From Clavibacter capsici (GTDB lineage Bacteria; Actinomycetota; Actinomycetes; Actinomycetales; Microbacteriaceae): 64,000 nt of DNA. The DNA lies in NCBI RefSeq assembly GCF_001280205.1, contig NZ_CP012573.1, positions 2,232,001 through 2,296,000 of the forward strand, read 5' to 3'. A program made the position numbers and the translations under genes. Numbering within the stretch: the first letter of the stretch is position 1; each line of letters begins with the position of its first letter. This document shows positions 54,643-64,000 of the stretch, piece after piece. The notes under the pieces were generated by a model that was given only the letters and a program-made list of their open reading frames with translations, did no database searches and had not been told where the DNA came from.

Positions 54643-54662
54643 CCTCATCCCGAGGAGATCCC

Positions 54663-55070
54663 ATGGGCGACGCCGCTCATCCGACCGGGGACCCCCGGCC
54701 GGCCGTCGACTACCTGGAGGTCGAGGACTCCGCCCGGTTCCGGGAGCTGAAGCGCGCGCACCGCGGCTTCGTCTTCCCGCTCGCCGTCGCGTTCCTCGTC
54801 TGGTACTTCGCGTTCGTGCTGCTGTCGGACTACGCGCACGAGTTCATGTCCACGCCCGTCATCGGGAACGTGAACCTCGGGATCCTGCTCGGGCTCGGGC
54901 AGTTCGTGACGACGTTCGCCATCACCACCTGGTACGTGAGCCGGGCGAACTCGCGCTTCGATCCGGTCGCCGCGGAGATCCGGGCCGACCTGGAGGAGCG
55001 GGAGCGGGTCGCGCTCGAGGGGCCGCGCGGATCCAACCCGCCCGGGCGCCGGAAGGGCGGCCGGCGGTGA
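54663..55070 (+). CDS. DUF485 membrane protein, acetate symporter partner
   Basis: The 135-aa protein has two membrane helices (FVFPLAVAFLVWYFAFVLL and LGILLGLGQFVTTFAITTWY) and the DUF485 pattern (FRELKRAHRGFVFPL, then FDPVAAEIRADLEE). DUF485 genes regularly precede actP-type symporters (YjcH-ActP in E. coli). The ATG follows GAGGAGA. The stop overlaps the actP GTG as GTGA, so the two are translationally coupled. Its exact function is unknown. Confidence 0.93.
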   Translation: MGDAAHPTGDPRPAVDYLEVEDSARFRELKRAHRGFVFPLAVAFLVWYFAFVLLSDYAHEFMSTPVIGNVNLGILLGLGQFVTTFAITTWYVSRANSRFDPVAAEIRADLEERERVALEGPRGSNPPGRRKGGRR

Positions 55071-56689
55071 GCGCCGCGACCGCCGCCGTGATGGCGACGA
55101 CGCCGACGACCGACACGGGCGACCCCGTCCTCAACATCTCGATCTTCGGGGCGTTCGTGGTCATCACCCTCGTGATCGTGTTCCGCGCCAGCCGGAACAA
55201 CTCGACGGCCGCGGACTACTACGCGGCCGGACGCTCCTTCACCGGGCCGCAGAACGGCACCGCCATCGCGGGCGACTACCTCTCGGCGGCGTCGTTCCTC
55301 GGCATCGTGGGCGCCATCGCCATCAACGGGTACGACGGGTTCCTCTACTCGATCGGCTTCCTCGTCGCGTGGCTCGTGGCCCTGCTGCTGGTGGCCGAGC
55401 TCATGCGCAACACGGGCAAGTTCACGATGGCCGACGTGCTGAGCTTCCGGCTGAGGCAGCGGCCGGTGCGGCTGGCAGCGGCGACCACGACGCTCGCGGT
55501 CTGCTTCTTCTACCTGCTCGCGCAGATGGCCGGCGCGGGCGGGCTCGTCTCGCTGCTGCTCGGGATCGACGACCGGCTCGGGCAGTCGCTCGTGATCGCC
55601 GTGGTCGGCGCGCTCATGATCGTCTACGTGCTCGTCGGCGGCATGAAGGGCACGACCTGGGTGCAGATCATCAAGGCGTGCCTGCTCATCGCCGGCGCCG
55701 CCGTGATGACCGTCTGGGTGCTCGCGATCCACGGGTTCGACGTCTCCGAGCTGCTGGGCGCGGCCGCGGCGGCATCCGACAAGCCCGTGCTCGAGCCGGG
55801 CAACCAGTACGGGGCCACGGGGATCACGAAGCTCGACTTCCTGTCGCTCGCGCTCGCGCTGGTGCTCGGCACGGCGGGCCTCCCCCACGTGCTCATGCGC
55901 TTCTACACGGTGCCGACCGCGAAGGAGGCCCGGCGCAGCGTCGTCTGGGCGATCTGGCTCATCGGCGTCTTCTACCTCTTCACCCTGGTGCTCGGGTACG
56001 GCGCGGGCGCGCTGCTCGGGAGCGAGCGGATCCTCGCGGCCCCCGGCGGCGTCAACTCGGCCGCTCCCCTGCTGGCGCTCGAGCTCGGCGGGCCGATCCT
56101 GCTCGGGATCATCGCGGCGGTCGCGTTCGCGACGATCCTGGCGGTGGTCGCCGGGCTCACCATCACGGCGGCGGCGTCCTTCGCGCACGACGTGTACGGC
56201 AGCGTCATCAAGAAGGGGCAGGTGTCGGCGAACGGCGAGGTGCGGGTCGCGCGGATCACGGTGGTCGTGATCGGGATCGTCTCGATCATCGCGGGCATCG
56301 GCGCGAACGGGCAGAACGTGGCGTTCCTCGTGGCGCTCGCGTTCGCGGTGGCCGCGAGCGCGAACCTGCCGACGATCCTGTACTCCCTCTACTGGCGGCG
56401 GTTCTCCACGCGCGGCGCGGTGCTCAGCATGTACGGCGGCCTCGGGACGGCGCTCGTGCTGATCGCGTTCTCGCCCGTGGTGTCGGGCGCGGAGACGTCG
56501 ATGATCCCGGGGGCCGACTTCTCGTGGTTCCCGCTGAGCAACCCCGGCATCGTGTCGATCCCCGTCGGCTTCCTGCTGGGCTGGATCGGGACGGTCACGT
56601 CCACGCGCAGGGAGGACCCGCTGGTCGCGGCCGAGATGGACGTCAGGTCGCTCACCGGGCACGGCGCGGAGAAGGCGACCGAGCACTGA
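55067..56689 (+). CDS. actP: Cation/acetate symporter
   Basis: The 540-aa member of the sodium:solute symporter family has about 13 membrane helices. The family region is clear in DYYAAGRSFTGPQNGTAIAGDYLSAASFLG (two adjoining parts, about 46-75) and in LPHVLMRFYTVPTAKEAR. It imports acetate and perhaps other short carboxylates with a cation. The GTG start overlaps the DUF485 stop. A strong hairpin follows at 56697-56724. Acetate as substrate is inferred from family and partner gene. Confidence 0.93.
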   Translation: MSAATAAVMATTPTTDTGDPVLNISIFGAFVVITLVIVFRASRNNSTAADYYAAGRSFTGPQNGTAIAGDYLSAASFLGIVGAIAINGYDGFLYSIGFLVAWLVALLLVAELMRNTGKFTMADVLSFRLRQRPVRLAAATTTLAVCFFYLLAQMAGAGGLVSLLLGIDDRLGQSLVIAVVGALMIVYVLVGGMKGTTWVQIIKACLLIAGAAVMTVWVLAIHGFDVSELLGAAAAASDKPVLEPGNQYGATGITKLDFLSLALALVLGTAGLPHVLMRFYTVPTAKEARRSVVWAIWLIGVFYLFTLVLGYGAGALLGSERILAAPGGVNSAAPLLALELGGPILLGIIAAVAFATILAVVAGLTITAAASFAHDVYGSVIKKGQVSANGEVRVARITVVVIGIVSIIAGIGANGQNVAFLVALAFAVAASANLPTILYSLYWRRFSTRGAVLSMYGGLGTALVLIAFSPVVSGAETSMIPGADFSWFPLSNPGIVSIPVGFLLGWIGTVTSTRREDPLVAAEMDVRSLTGHGAEKATEH

Positions 56690-56696
56690 TCCCCGC

Positions 56697-56724
56697 CCCG
56701 GGCGCCGCGGCGGCGGCGCCCGGG
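56697..56724. terminator. Bidirectional terminator between actP and the rpiR-type gene
   Basis: CCCGGGCGCC and GGCGCCCGGG, perfect 10-bp arms around an 8-nt loop, placed in the 42-bp gap between two convergent genes, so it can serve both. Confidence 0.75.
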
Positions 56725-56731
56725 TGGGCGG

Positions 56732-57604
56732 TCAGTCGCTGAGGGCGTCGCTGAGGATCGCGAGGACGCCCGCGCGGGTGTCCGACGCCGTCGCGCCGAG
56801 GCGGTCGGCGACGATCTCGACGAGGGACTCCAGCACGATGACGTGCGGGATGCGCGAGGTGTGCTCGACCTCGTGGCGGAAGCCCGCCTTCGCCGGCGCC
56901 ACGACGAGGGCGACGTCGGCGAGCGCCCCGATGGGCGAGGTCGCGAAGGAGGTGACCACGACGATCCCCGCGCCCGCCGACCGGGCGGAGCGCGCCGCCC
57001 GGAGGCTCAGCTCGTTGGCGCCGCTGCCGCTGATGACGAGCACCAGGTCGTCCGCGCCCAGGCGGCTGACGGCGATCTGCTGGCCGATGGGATCGGCCAC
57101 GTGCTCCGCCGGCCGGCCGACGGCGGTGAGGCGCAGCGAGAGGTCGAGGGCGAGCGGCGACGACAGGCCGCTCGCGACGATCACGAGCCGGCGGGCGGCG
57201 ACCACGCGCGCCACGACGGCCTCCACCTCCTCCTCCGAGAGCACGCTCGCGATCCGCGGGAGGGCGGCGGCGAGCGCGTCGAGGTCGGAGCGGATCCGGC
57301 CCAGGGCGCTCGGGCCGTGGCCGTCGTCCCCCGCGGCGCTCGACGCGCGGGCCGAGCTCCGCGCGAGCTCGCGGGTGAGGGCGACGCGCAGCTGCGGGTA
57401 CCCGCGGTAGCCGAGGCTCTGGCAGGAGCGCACCACGGTGGACCGGGCGACGCCCGCGCGGTCGGCGAGCTCCTGGGCGGTGATCTCCACCACGCCCTCG
57501 GTGTCGTCGAGGATCAGCTCGACCACGCGGCGCTCGCTCGGCTGCAGGGCGTTGACCACGGTGGCGATGCGCGTGGTGGGCCCGACGTCGTCACTCCACT
57601 GCAC
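56732..57604 (-). CDS. RpiR-family transcriptional regulator (HTH + SIS domains)
   Basis: The 290-aa protein has an N-terminal helix-turn-helix of the RpiR type (about 1-80, with ITAQELADRAGVARSTVVRS) and a SIS sugar-phosphate-binding domain (about 125-260, with LVIVASGLSSPLALDLSL and LVLVISGSGANELSL). RpiR proteins usually sense phosphorylated sugars. It is the last gene of the phosphonate-type transporter operon and overlaps the end of phnE by 14 bp. It may control this operon or use of the imported compound, which raises the possibility of a phosphorylated organic substrate. Confidence 0.92.
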   Translation of the reverse strand: MQWSDDVGPTTRIATVVNALQPSERRVVELILDDTEGVVEITAQELADRAGVARSTVVRSCQSLGYRGYPQLRVALTRELARSSARASSAAGDDGHGPSALGRIRSDLDALAAALPRIASVLSEEEVEAVVARVVAARRLVIVASGLSSPLALDLSLRLTAVGRPAEHVADPIGQQIAVSRLGADDLVLVISGSGANELSLRAARSARSAGAGIVVVTSFATSPIGALADVALVVAPAKAGFRHEVEHTSRIPHVIVLESLVEIVADRLGATASDTRAGVLAILSDALSD

Positions 57605-58397
57605 GGACCCTCGCCCCCTCGGTGATCCGGCGGCGGATGGCTCCGGAGATCGCGTCGATCGACATGGTGACGGCGACCACCACGATGAGGAGCACGCCGA
57701 CCGTGGGCCACTCCCGGTACTGAGTGTAGGAGGTGAGCATGTCGCCGATCCCGCCGACGCCGATGAGGCCGAGGACCGCCGAGGCGCGCACGTTGATCTC
57801 GAACCGGTACAGCCAGAAGGAGAGGAACTCGCCGCTCGCCTGCGGCCACACGCCCCAGCGGATGAGCGACCAGGCGCCGCCGCCGGCCGCGCGCACCGCC
57901 TCGAGCGGGCCGCGGTCCACGCCCTCGACGGACTCGTAGCCCCACTTGCCGAGCGTGCCGATGCTCGAGACGGCGAGGGCGAGCGCGCCGGTGAGCGGCG
58001 TGAGGCCGGTGACCGACAGGATCACGATCGCCGTGATGATCTCCGGCACCGCGCGGATGGCGGAGAACAGGATCCGCAGCGGCCAGCGCACCGCGGCCGG
58101 CGCGAACCCGCGGGCCGCGACGAACGCCAGCGGGACCGAGACGACGATGCCGAGGACGGTGCCGACCCAGGCCATGAGCACCGAGGTCCACGTCTGGGCC
58201 AGGGCCTCGGGCAGCTTCGACCAGTCGGGGCTCGAGAACATGAGCCACAGGTAGCGGACGACCTCCGCGGGGAGGTCGCCGAGGCGGTCCCAGGCGATGT
58301 CGGCCGACCAGCAGGCCACGACCACGACGGCGGTGACGCCCGCGACGGCGATCGCGCGACCGGGGCGGCGGGGGCGGACGGGCACGGCGAGGGTCAT
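57591..58397 (-). CDS. phnE: Phosphonate-type ABC transporter permease (PhnE), distal copy
   Basis: The 268-aa inner-membrane protein has six helices and the PhnE-type loops IRAVPEIITAIVIL and FEINVRASAVLGLIGVGGIG. It forms the channel with the second PhnE for uptake driven by PhnC. The ATG at 58397 overlaps the stop of the other phnE (ATGA), and its own end overlaps the rpiR-type gene by 14 bp. The last residues (RRRITEGARVRAVE) are a basic cytoplasmic tail. Confidence 0.92.
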   Translation of the reverse strand: MTLAVPVRPRRPGRAIAVAGVTAVVVVACWSADIAWDRLGDLPAEVVRYLWLMFSSPDWSKLPEALAQTWTSVLMAWVGTVLGIVVSVPLAFVAARGFAPAAVRWPLRILFSAIRAVPEIITAIVILSVTGLTPLTGALALAVSSIGTLGKWGYESVEGVDRGPLEAVRAAGGGAWSLIRWGVWPQASGEFLSFWLYRFEINVRASAVLGLIGVGGIGDMLTSYTQYREWPTVGVLLIVVVAVTMSIDAISGAIRRRITEGARVRAVE

Positions 58398-59188
58398 GCG
58401 ATCCTCTTCCTGATCTCGTTCGAGACGAGGTCGATCACGATGACGATCACGAGGATCTCGAGCACGATCAGCGCGAGCTGGTCGTAGCGGTAGAAGGTGC
58501 GCACGGCGTCGATGAGGAGGCCGATGCCGCCGGCGCCCACGAGGCCGAGGACGGTGGACGCGCGGACGTTGAGCTCCAGCACGTAGAGCGCCTGGCCGAC
58601 GAAGCCGGGGATCACGTCCGGGAGCGCGACGGCCCGGTCGACCTGCATGCGCGTGCCGCCCGCCGCGCGCCCGGCCTCCAGGGGCCCGGCGTCGTTCGAC
58701 TCGATGGCCTCCGAGACGAGCTTCACGATGATCCCGACGTTGAAGAGGACGAGCGCGATGATGCCGGGCAGCGCGCCGACGCCCACCATCGCCACGAGCA
58801 GGGAGGCGTACAGGAGCTCGGGCACGGCGCGCACCACGTTGAGCGCCGCGCGGAGGATCCCCCGGCTCACGGGATGCGGGTTCGTCAGCCGGGCCGCCCA
58901 GAGGCTGAGCGGCAGCGCGATCGCCGAGCCCGCGACCGTGGCGATGACGGCCATGGCGAGCGTCTCGAGCATCGGCGCGACCGTGCGCGGGAAGAACGCC
59001 CAGTCGGGCTGGACCAGCCGCACCAGCTTGTCGGCGCCGTTGCGCCAGTTGCGCGCGATGGCGTCGAAGCCGAACGCGACGCCGAGCTGCGGGCTCAGCG
59101 CGACCGCCGTGATCGCGAGCACCACGGCGAGCGCGACCCACGGCTTCCAGCGTCCCGCCGGCCGCGGCGGCAGCTCCCGGACGCTCAT
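58394..59188 (-). CDS. phnE: Phosphonate-type ABC transporter permease (PhnE), proximal copy
   Basis: The 264-aa protein is a paralogue of the next permease with the same loops ([18 protein letters not shown] and [20 protein letters not shown]) and six helices. Two PhnE proteins likely form a heterodimer, as in several phosphonate and phosphite importers. The ATG at 59188 overlaps the phnC stop and its stop overlaps the next phnE, both as ATGA, so translation is continuous along the operon. Confidence 0.92.
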   Translation of the reverse strand: MSVRELPPRPAGRWKPWVALAVVLAITAVALSPQLGVAFGFDAIARNWRNGADKLVRLVQPDWAFFPRTVAPMLETLAMAVIATVAGSAIALPLSLWAARLTNPHPVSRGILRAALNVVRAVPELLYASLLVAMVGVGALPGIIALVLFNVGIIVKLVSEAIESNDAGPLEAGRAAGGTRMQVDRAVALPDVIPGFVGQALYVLELNVRASTVLGLVGAGGIGLLIDAVRTFYRYDQLALIVLEILVIVIVIDLVSNEIRKRIA

Positions 59189-60006
59189 CCGAGGGTGTCC
59201 TCGGACAGGATGGACCGGCCGTAGATCGCCTCGAAGACGTCGTCGCCCGCGGTCGCGGCGGGCCCGTCGTAGACGACCTCGCCGGCGCGGAGCCCGATCA
59301 TGCGGTCGCCGTAGCCGCGCGCGAGGTCGAGCAGGTGCAGGTTCGTGAGCACGGTGATCCCGAGCTCGCGGTTGATGCGGCGGAGGTCGCCCATGACGCC
59401 GTGCGCGGTCGGCGGGTCGAGGCTCGCGACCGGCTCGTCGGCGAGGACGAGGCGGGGTCGCTGCGCCAGCGCCCGCGCGATCGCGACGCGCTGCTGTTGG
59501 CCGCCCGAGAGGGTGGACGCGCGGTCCCAGACCTTGGCGAGGATCCCGACGCTGTCGAGCGCCTGGAACGCGATCTCCCGGTCGGCCGCGGTGTGCAGCC
59601 CGAGGAAGGTCCGCCAGCCGGGCGTGTGCGCGAGCCGCCCCACGAGGACGTTGTCCAGCACGCTCGCGCGCTTCGCCAGGTTGAAGCCCTGGAAGATCAT
59701 GCCGACGTCGCCGCGGAGGGCGCGCAGGCGCCGGCCCGCGAGGCCGTCGACGCGCGTGCCGCCGACCTCCACCTCGCCGGAGGAGACGGGGACGAGGCCG
59801 TTGATCGTGCGGATGAGGCTCGACTTGCCGGATCCGGACAGGCCGACGATGGAGACCATCTCGCCGCCGGCGATGTCGAGCGAGACGTCCTTGAGGGCGA
59901 CGACGCCGTTGGGGTAGCGGACCGTGACGCCGGCCAGGCGCACGGCCCACGGCGCGGAGGCCGGCGCGAGCGCGGCGGCCTCCGCGAGGGGGCGGGTGGC
60001 GGGCAC
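59185..60006 (-). CDS. phnC: Phosphonate-type ABC transporter ATPase (PhnC)
   Basis: The 273-aa ATPase has Walker [19 protein letters not shown]-loop GMIFQGFNL, signature [16 protein letters not shown] and Walker [15 protein letters not shown]. The pattern [21 protein letters not shown] is typical of PhnC. It powers the PhnE pair. The GTG at 60006 lies 3 bp after the phnD stop. An N-terminal Ala/Pro-rich extension of about 20 residues precedes the conserved start of the domain. Confidence 0.94.
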   Translation of the reverse strand: MPATRPLAEAAALAPASAPWAVRLAGVTVRYPNGVVALKDVSLDIAGGEMVSIVGLSGSGKSSLIRTINGLVPVSSGEVEVGGTRVDGLAGRRLRALRGDVGMIFQGFNLAKRASVLDNVLVGRLAHTPGWRTFLGLHTAADREIAFQALDSVGILAKVWDRASTLSGGQQQRVAIARALAQRPRLVLADEPVASLDPPTAHGVMGDLRRINRELGITVLTNLHLLDLARGYGDRMIGLRAGEVVYDGPAATAGDDVFEAIYGRSILSEDTLG

Positions 60007-60009
60007 GCG

Positions 60010-60987
60010 CTACCGCAGACCGAGCGACTCGGCGGCGCGGGCGACGACGTCGAGCGACGACGGGTCCGCGGGCGCGAGCTTCGTGATCGAGTAGACGGCC
60101 GTGAGGGCGGCGGATCCCTCGGGCGTGGCGGAGTAGTCGGCGAGCGCCGTGGTGATCTTCGCGCGCAGCTCGGGCGAGAGCGAGCCGGAGACCGCGACGC
60201 CGTCGTTGGGGATCTCGTCCGTCATCGCGAAGACGACGACCTTCTGCCCCACGTCGGGCTTGTCCTTCTTCACGATGGTGCGGGCGTCCCAGAAGCTGAA
60301 GCCGACCTCGGCGTCGCCGTTGTAGACCGCGAGCACCGAGGCGTCGTTGGCCGTGACGGGGATCCGCTGGATGTCGGAGTCGATGTCGAGCCCGGCGTCC
60401 TTGAGCGCGAGCATCGGGTAGATGTAGCCGGCGGGCGAGCCCGGGCCGAGGACCGCGACCTTCGCGCCCTTCGCCTTGGTGATGGAGTCCAGGCCCTGGG
60501 GGCCCGTGAGCGCGTCGGCGCCGTTGCAGAACAGCATGCCGTCGCGCTCGACGGGGGTGTCGTCGCAGTACTTGTCGGGGTCGTTCGTCATGAACTGCGC
60601 GGGGTACGTGATGTTCCCGTTGCGCTCGGTCTGCAGCACGACGTCGGCGCCGTACATGTCGCTCGCCTGCCAGAGCTGGAGGGAGGGCAGGAAGCCGATC
60701 TGCGCCTGGTCGGCGCCCATCGCCTCCACCGCGGCCTGGTAGTCCTTCGCCACCACCCCGGTGACCGGGATGCCGAGGGCCTTCGTGAGCATGTCGGTGA
60801 GCGGCGCGGCGGTCTCGACCAGGCCGTCCTGGTCCTGCGACGGCACGAGTGCGAGCCTGAGGGAGGCGGGATCCGCGGACGCGGCGGGCGTGCCGGACGC
60901 GTCCGACCCCGATCCGGCGGAGCAGCCGGTGAGCGCGAGGGCGGTGACGGCCCCGAGGACGAGGAGCGGGAGGGCGGGCTTCTTCAT
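60010..60987 (-). CDS. phnD: Phosphonate/phosphite-type solute-binding lipoprotein (PhnD)
   Basis: The 325-aa lipoprotein has a signal ending ALTGC (Cys22) and the PhnD fold: LRLALVPSQDQDG, VVAKDYQAAVEAMGADQAQIGFLPS and GPGSPAGYIYPMLALKDAG. It binds a phosphonate, phosphite or related anion outside the cell. The ATG at 60987 overlaps the stop of the HAD gene (ATGA). The exact ligand cannot be told from the sequence; the PHO box upstream of the operon supports a phosphorus source. Confidence 0.93.
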   Translation of the reverse strand: MKKPALPLLVLGAVTALALTGCSAGSGSDASGTPAASADPASLRLALVPSQDQDGLVETAAPLTDMLTKALGIPVTGVVAKDYQAAVEAMGADQAQIGFLPSLQLWQASDMYGADVVLQTERNGNITYPAQFMTNDPDKYCDDTPVERDGMLFCNGADALTGPQGLDSITKAKGAKVAVLGPGSPAGYIYPMLALKDAGLDIDSDIQRIPVTANDASVLAVYNGDAEVGFSFWDARTIVKKDKPDVGQKVVVFAMTDEIPNDGVAVSGSLSPELRAKITTALADYSATPEGSAALTAVYSITKLAPADPSSLDVVARAAESLGLR

Positions 60988-61739
60988 GCGTGCATCTGCT
61001 TTCCGTGGGGAGCTGCGGTGGGAGCGGAGGGAGGAGAGGAGGGGTCGGTGGCGGCGCCGGCGAGCCAGGCGTCGATGTCGTCGTAGAGGTCGGCGACGGA
61101 GGGGGCGCGGAAGGTGGGCCGGGCGTCGTCCGCGGCGCCGGGGCCGACGAGCGCGGTGCTGAAGCCGAGGGCGTGCGCGGGCTCGAGGTCGTTGACCCAG
61201 AGGTCGCCGACGCTGAGGAGCCGGGCGGCCGCGGGGCCGGCGCCGGGGCCGGGGTCGACGCGGTCGAGGACCGCGGGCATCCCGGCCGGCTTGCCCGCGC
61301 CCGTGACGACCTCGTCGAACGCGCCGTCGAGGCCGAGCGCGGCGAGCGCCTCCGGGATCCGGACGTCGGGCGAGTTGGTGACGAGGACCCGGCGGACCCG
61401 CCCGGGGAGGCCCTGGAGGAACGCGGCGAGCCCGGCGGGCGCGAGCACGGGCGCGTGCGGGCCGCCGAGCTCGGCGCGGCTGGCGAGGAAGGCGGCGGAC
61501 AGGAGCCGCGCGGGCACGCCGTGGTCGGCGGCGAGGCCCTGCACGAGCGCGTAGCCGTCGACCGCCCCGGACGCGCGGCCCACCTGCGGGAGGCCTGCGG
61601 CGAGGGCGGACGCGAACCGGATGCGCGCCTCGCCCGCCAGGGTCTCGGAGACGTGGTGGGCGTAGCGGAGCACCGGGCCGTCGCCGAGGGAGACGGTGCC
61701 GTCGAAGTCGAACACGATGGTCCGGCCGGGGGTGCTCAC
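60984..61739 (-). CDS. HAD-superfamily hydrolase (phosphatase-like), first gene of the phn operon
   Basis: The 251-aa protein has HAD motif I D11-F-D13-G-T, motif II VLVTNSPD, a Lys in GAGKPAGMPAVL (motif III) and motif IV LSVGDLWVNDLEPA. The cap lies between motifs I and II (about 25-110). HAD enzymes hydrolyse phosphate esters or, in phosphonatases, C-P bonds; the phosphonatase Schiff-base Lys of the cap was not recognised, so a phosphatase acting on the imported compound is likelier. The GTG start follows the PHO-box region with a leader of about 60 nt, and its stop overlaps phnD. A Pro/Ser-rich tail of about 20 residues ends it. Confidence 0.9.
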   Translation of the reverse strand: MSTPGRTIVFDFDGTVSLGDGPVLRYAHHVSETLAGEARIRFASALAAGLPQVGRASGAVDGYALVQGLAADHGVPARLLSAAFLASRAELGGPHAPVLAPAGLAAFLQGLPGRVRRVLVTNSPDVRIPEALAALGLDGAFDEVVTGAGKPAGMPAVLDRVDPGPGAGPAAARLLSVGDLWVNDLEPAHALGFSTALVGPGAADDARPTFRAPSVADLYDDIDAWLAGAATDPSSPPSAPTAAPHGKQMHA

Positions 61740-61804
61740 TCGGGAAGCTCGTCTCCGCGCCCGGTTCGGGGGATCCGCGTCGGGATCCTGTGGACGCAGC
61801 GTCC

Positions 61805-61810
61805 ACCATA
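61805..61810 (-). promoter_or_regulatory. Possible -10 element of the phn operon
   Basis: TATGGT on the minus strand, 28 bp downstream of the PHO-box repeats and about 65 bp before the HAD gene. The distance fits a promoter whose weak -35 region is helped by a regulator bound just upstream. Confidence 0.45.
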
Positions 61811-61838
61811 GGCAGCGCGCATCGACGCTATGACCGCG

Positions 61839-61860
61839 GACGGGTGAACGTCACGTGAAC
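61839..61860 (-). promoter_or_regulatory. PHO box: two 11-bp direct repeats
   Basis: On the minus strand GTTCACGTGAC is followed at once by GTTCACCCGTC. Two adjoining 11-bp units beginning GTTCAC are the form bound by the actinobacterial phosphate-starvation regulator PhoP (Streptomyces PHO box). The site lies upstream of the HAD-phnDCEE-rpiR operon, so induction at low phosphate is expected. Confidence 0.7.
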
Positions 61861-61893
61861 GCGGCCGGTGGCGGGATCCGGGCCTGCCGGACG

Positions 61894-61935
61894 CGCCGAG
61901 GGCGGCGGGACCGGTGGGTCCCGCCGCCCTCGGCG
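61894..61935 (-). terminator. Strong gcvP terminator hairpin
   Basis: A 19-bp perfect stem (from CGCCGAGGG at 61894 to CCCTCGGCG at 61935) with the 4-nt loop GGTG begins 33 bp after the gcvP stop. It is the longest perfect hairpin in the window. There is no U-tract. Confidence 0.85.
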
Positions 61936-61968
61936 GTGGTGCGGTGCGGCGCCCGGCAGCGCCGCCGA

Positions 61969-64000
<2,032 letters not shown>

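Overview
This window is a high-GC, gene-dense piece of an actinobacterial chromosome. Gene content and order point to the family Microbacteriaceae, and a Clavibacter-like plant-associated organism is the best guess. Supporting signs are the actinobacterial dxr / rip1 / ispG neighbourhood, the mycothiol gene mshB beside fdxA and dapC, membrane-bound Ser/Thr kinases, a fused oleBC, a DtxR-type iron box and many probable leaderless genes. The genus is an inference. I saw no rRNA or tRNA gene, insertion sequence, phage gene or CRISPR array, and no gene-free stretch exceeds 300 bp.

Layout. 1-2958: first codons of ylxR, then nusA and proS (all minus strand). 2988-7704: oleA-oleBC-oleD for long-chain olefins. 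7810-13617: isoprenoid genes ispG and dxr with the site-2 protease rip1; a Ser/Thr kinase and a lipoprotein on the plus strand sit between rip1 and dxr. 13626-17759: FKBP lipoprotein, OsmC-like protein, gabT and an asparaginase. 17749-33544: one minus-strand operon of kinase, 1994-aa Ig-like surface protein, MoxR ATPase, DUF58 protein, transglutaminase-like membrane protein and an EssC-like FtsK ATPase. Its first four junctions are 4-bp start/stop overlaps. The transglutaminase lacks its catalytic Cys and His, and the FtsK-like gene carries three frameshifts. 33758-38100: gltA, dapC, fdxA and an mshB fused to a membrane domain.

38186-41779: iron box and efeUOB for iron uptake. 41796-44223: a lipoprotein and typA. 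44338-53578: a peptide-type ABC transporter made of two solute-binding lipoproteins, a permease with a large extra insert, a second permease and a double ATPase. It has clear hairpins and a promoter, and a PH-domain gene lies on the opposite strand inside it. 53740-56689: a CPBP-family membrane protein, then a DUF485 protein with an acetate symporter. 56732-61860: an operon of HAD hydrolase, PhnD, PhnC, two PhnE and an RpiR regulator behind two 11-bp PHO-box-like repeats. 61894-64000: a strong terminator and the 3' part of gcvP, cut by the window edge.

The most unusual region is the kinase / Ig / MoxR / DUF58 / transglutaminase / FtsK operon. It reads as one envelope-associated machine whose distal members are degenerate here. 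The PHO box before the phosphonate-type transporter and the repeated pattern TAnnnT, 6-8 nt, start codon are further signals read directly from the DNA.
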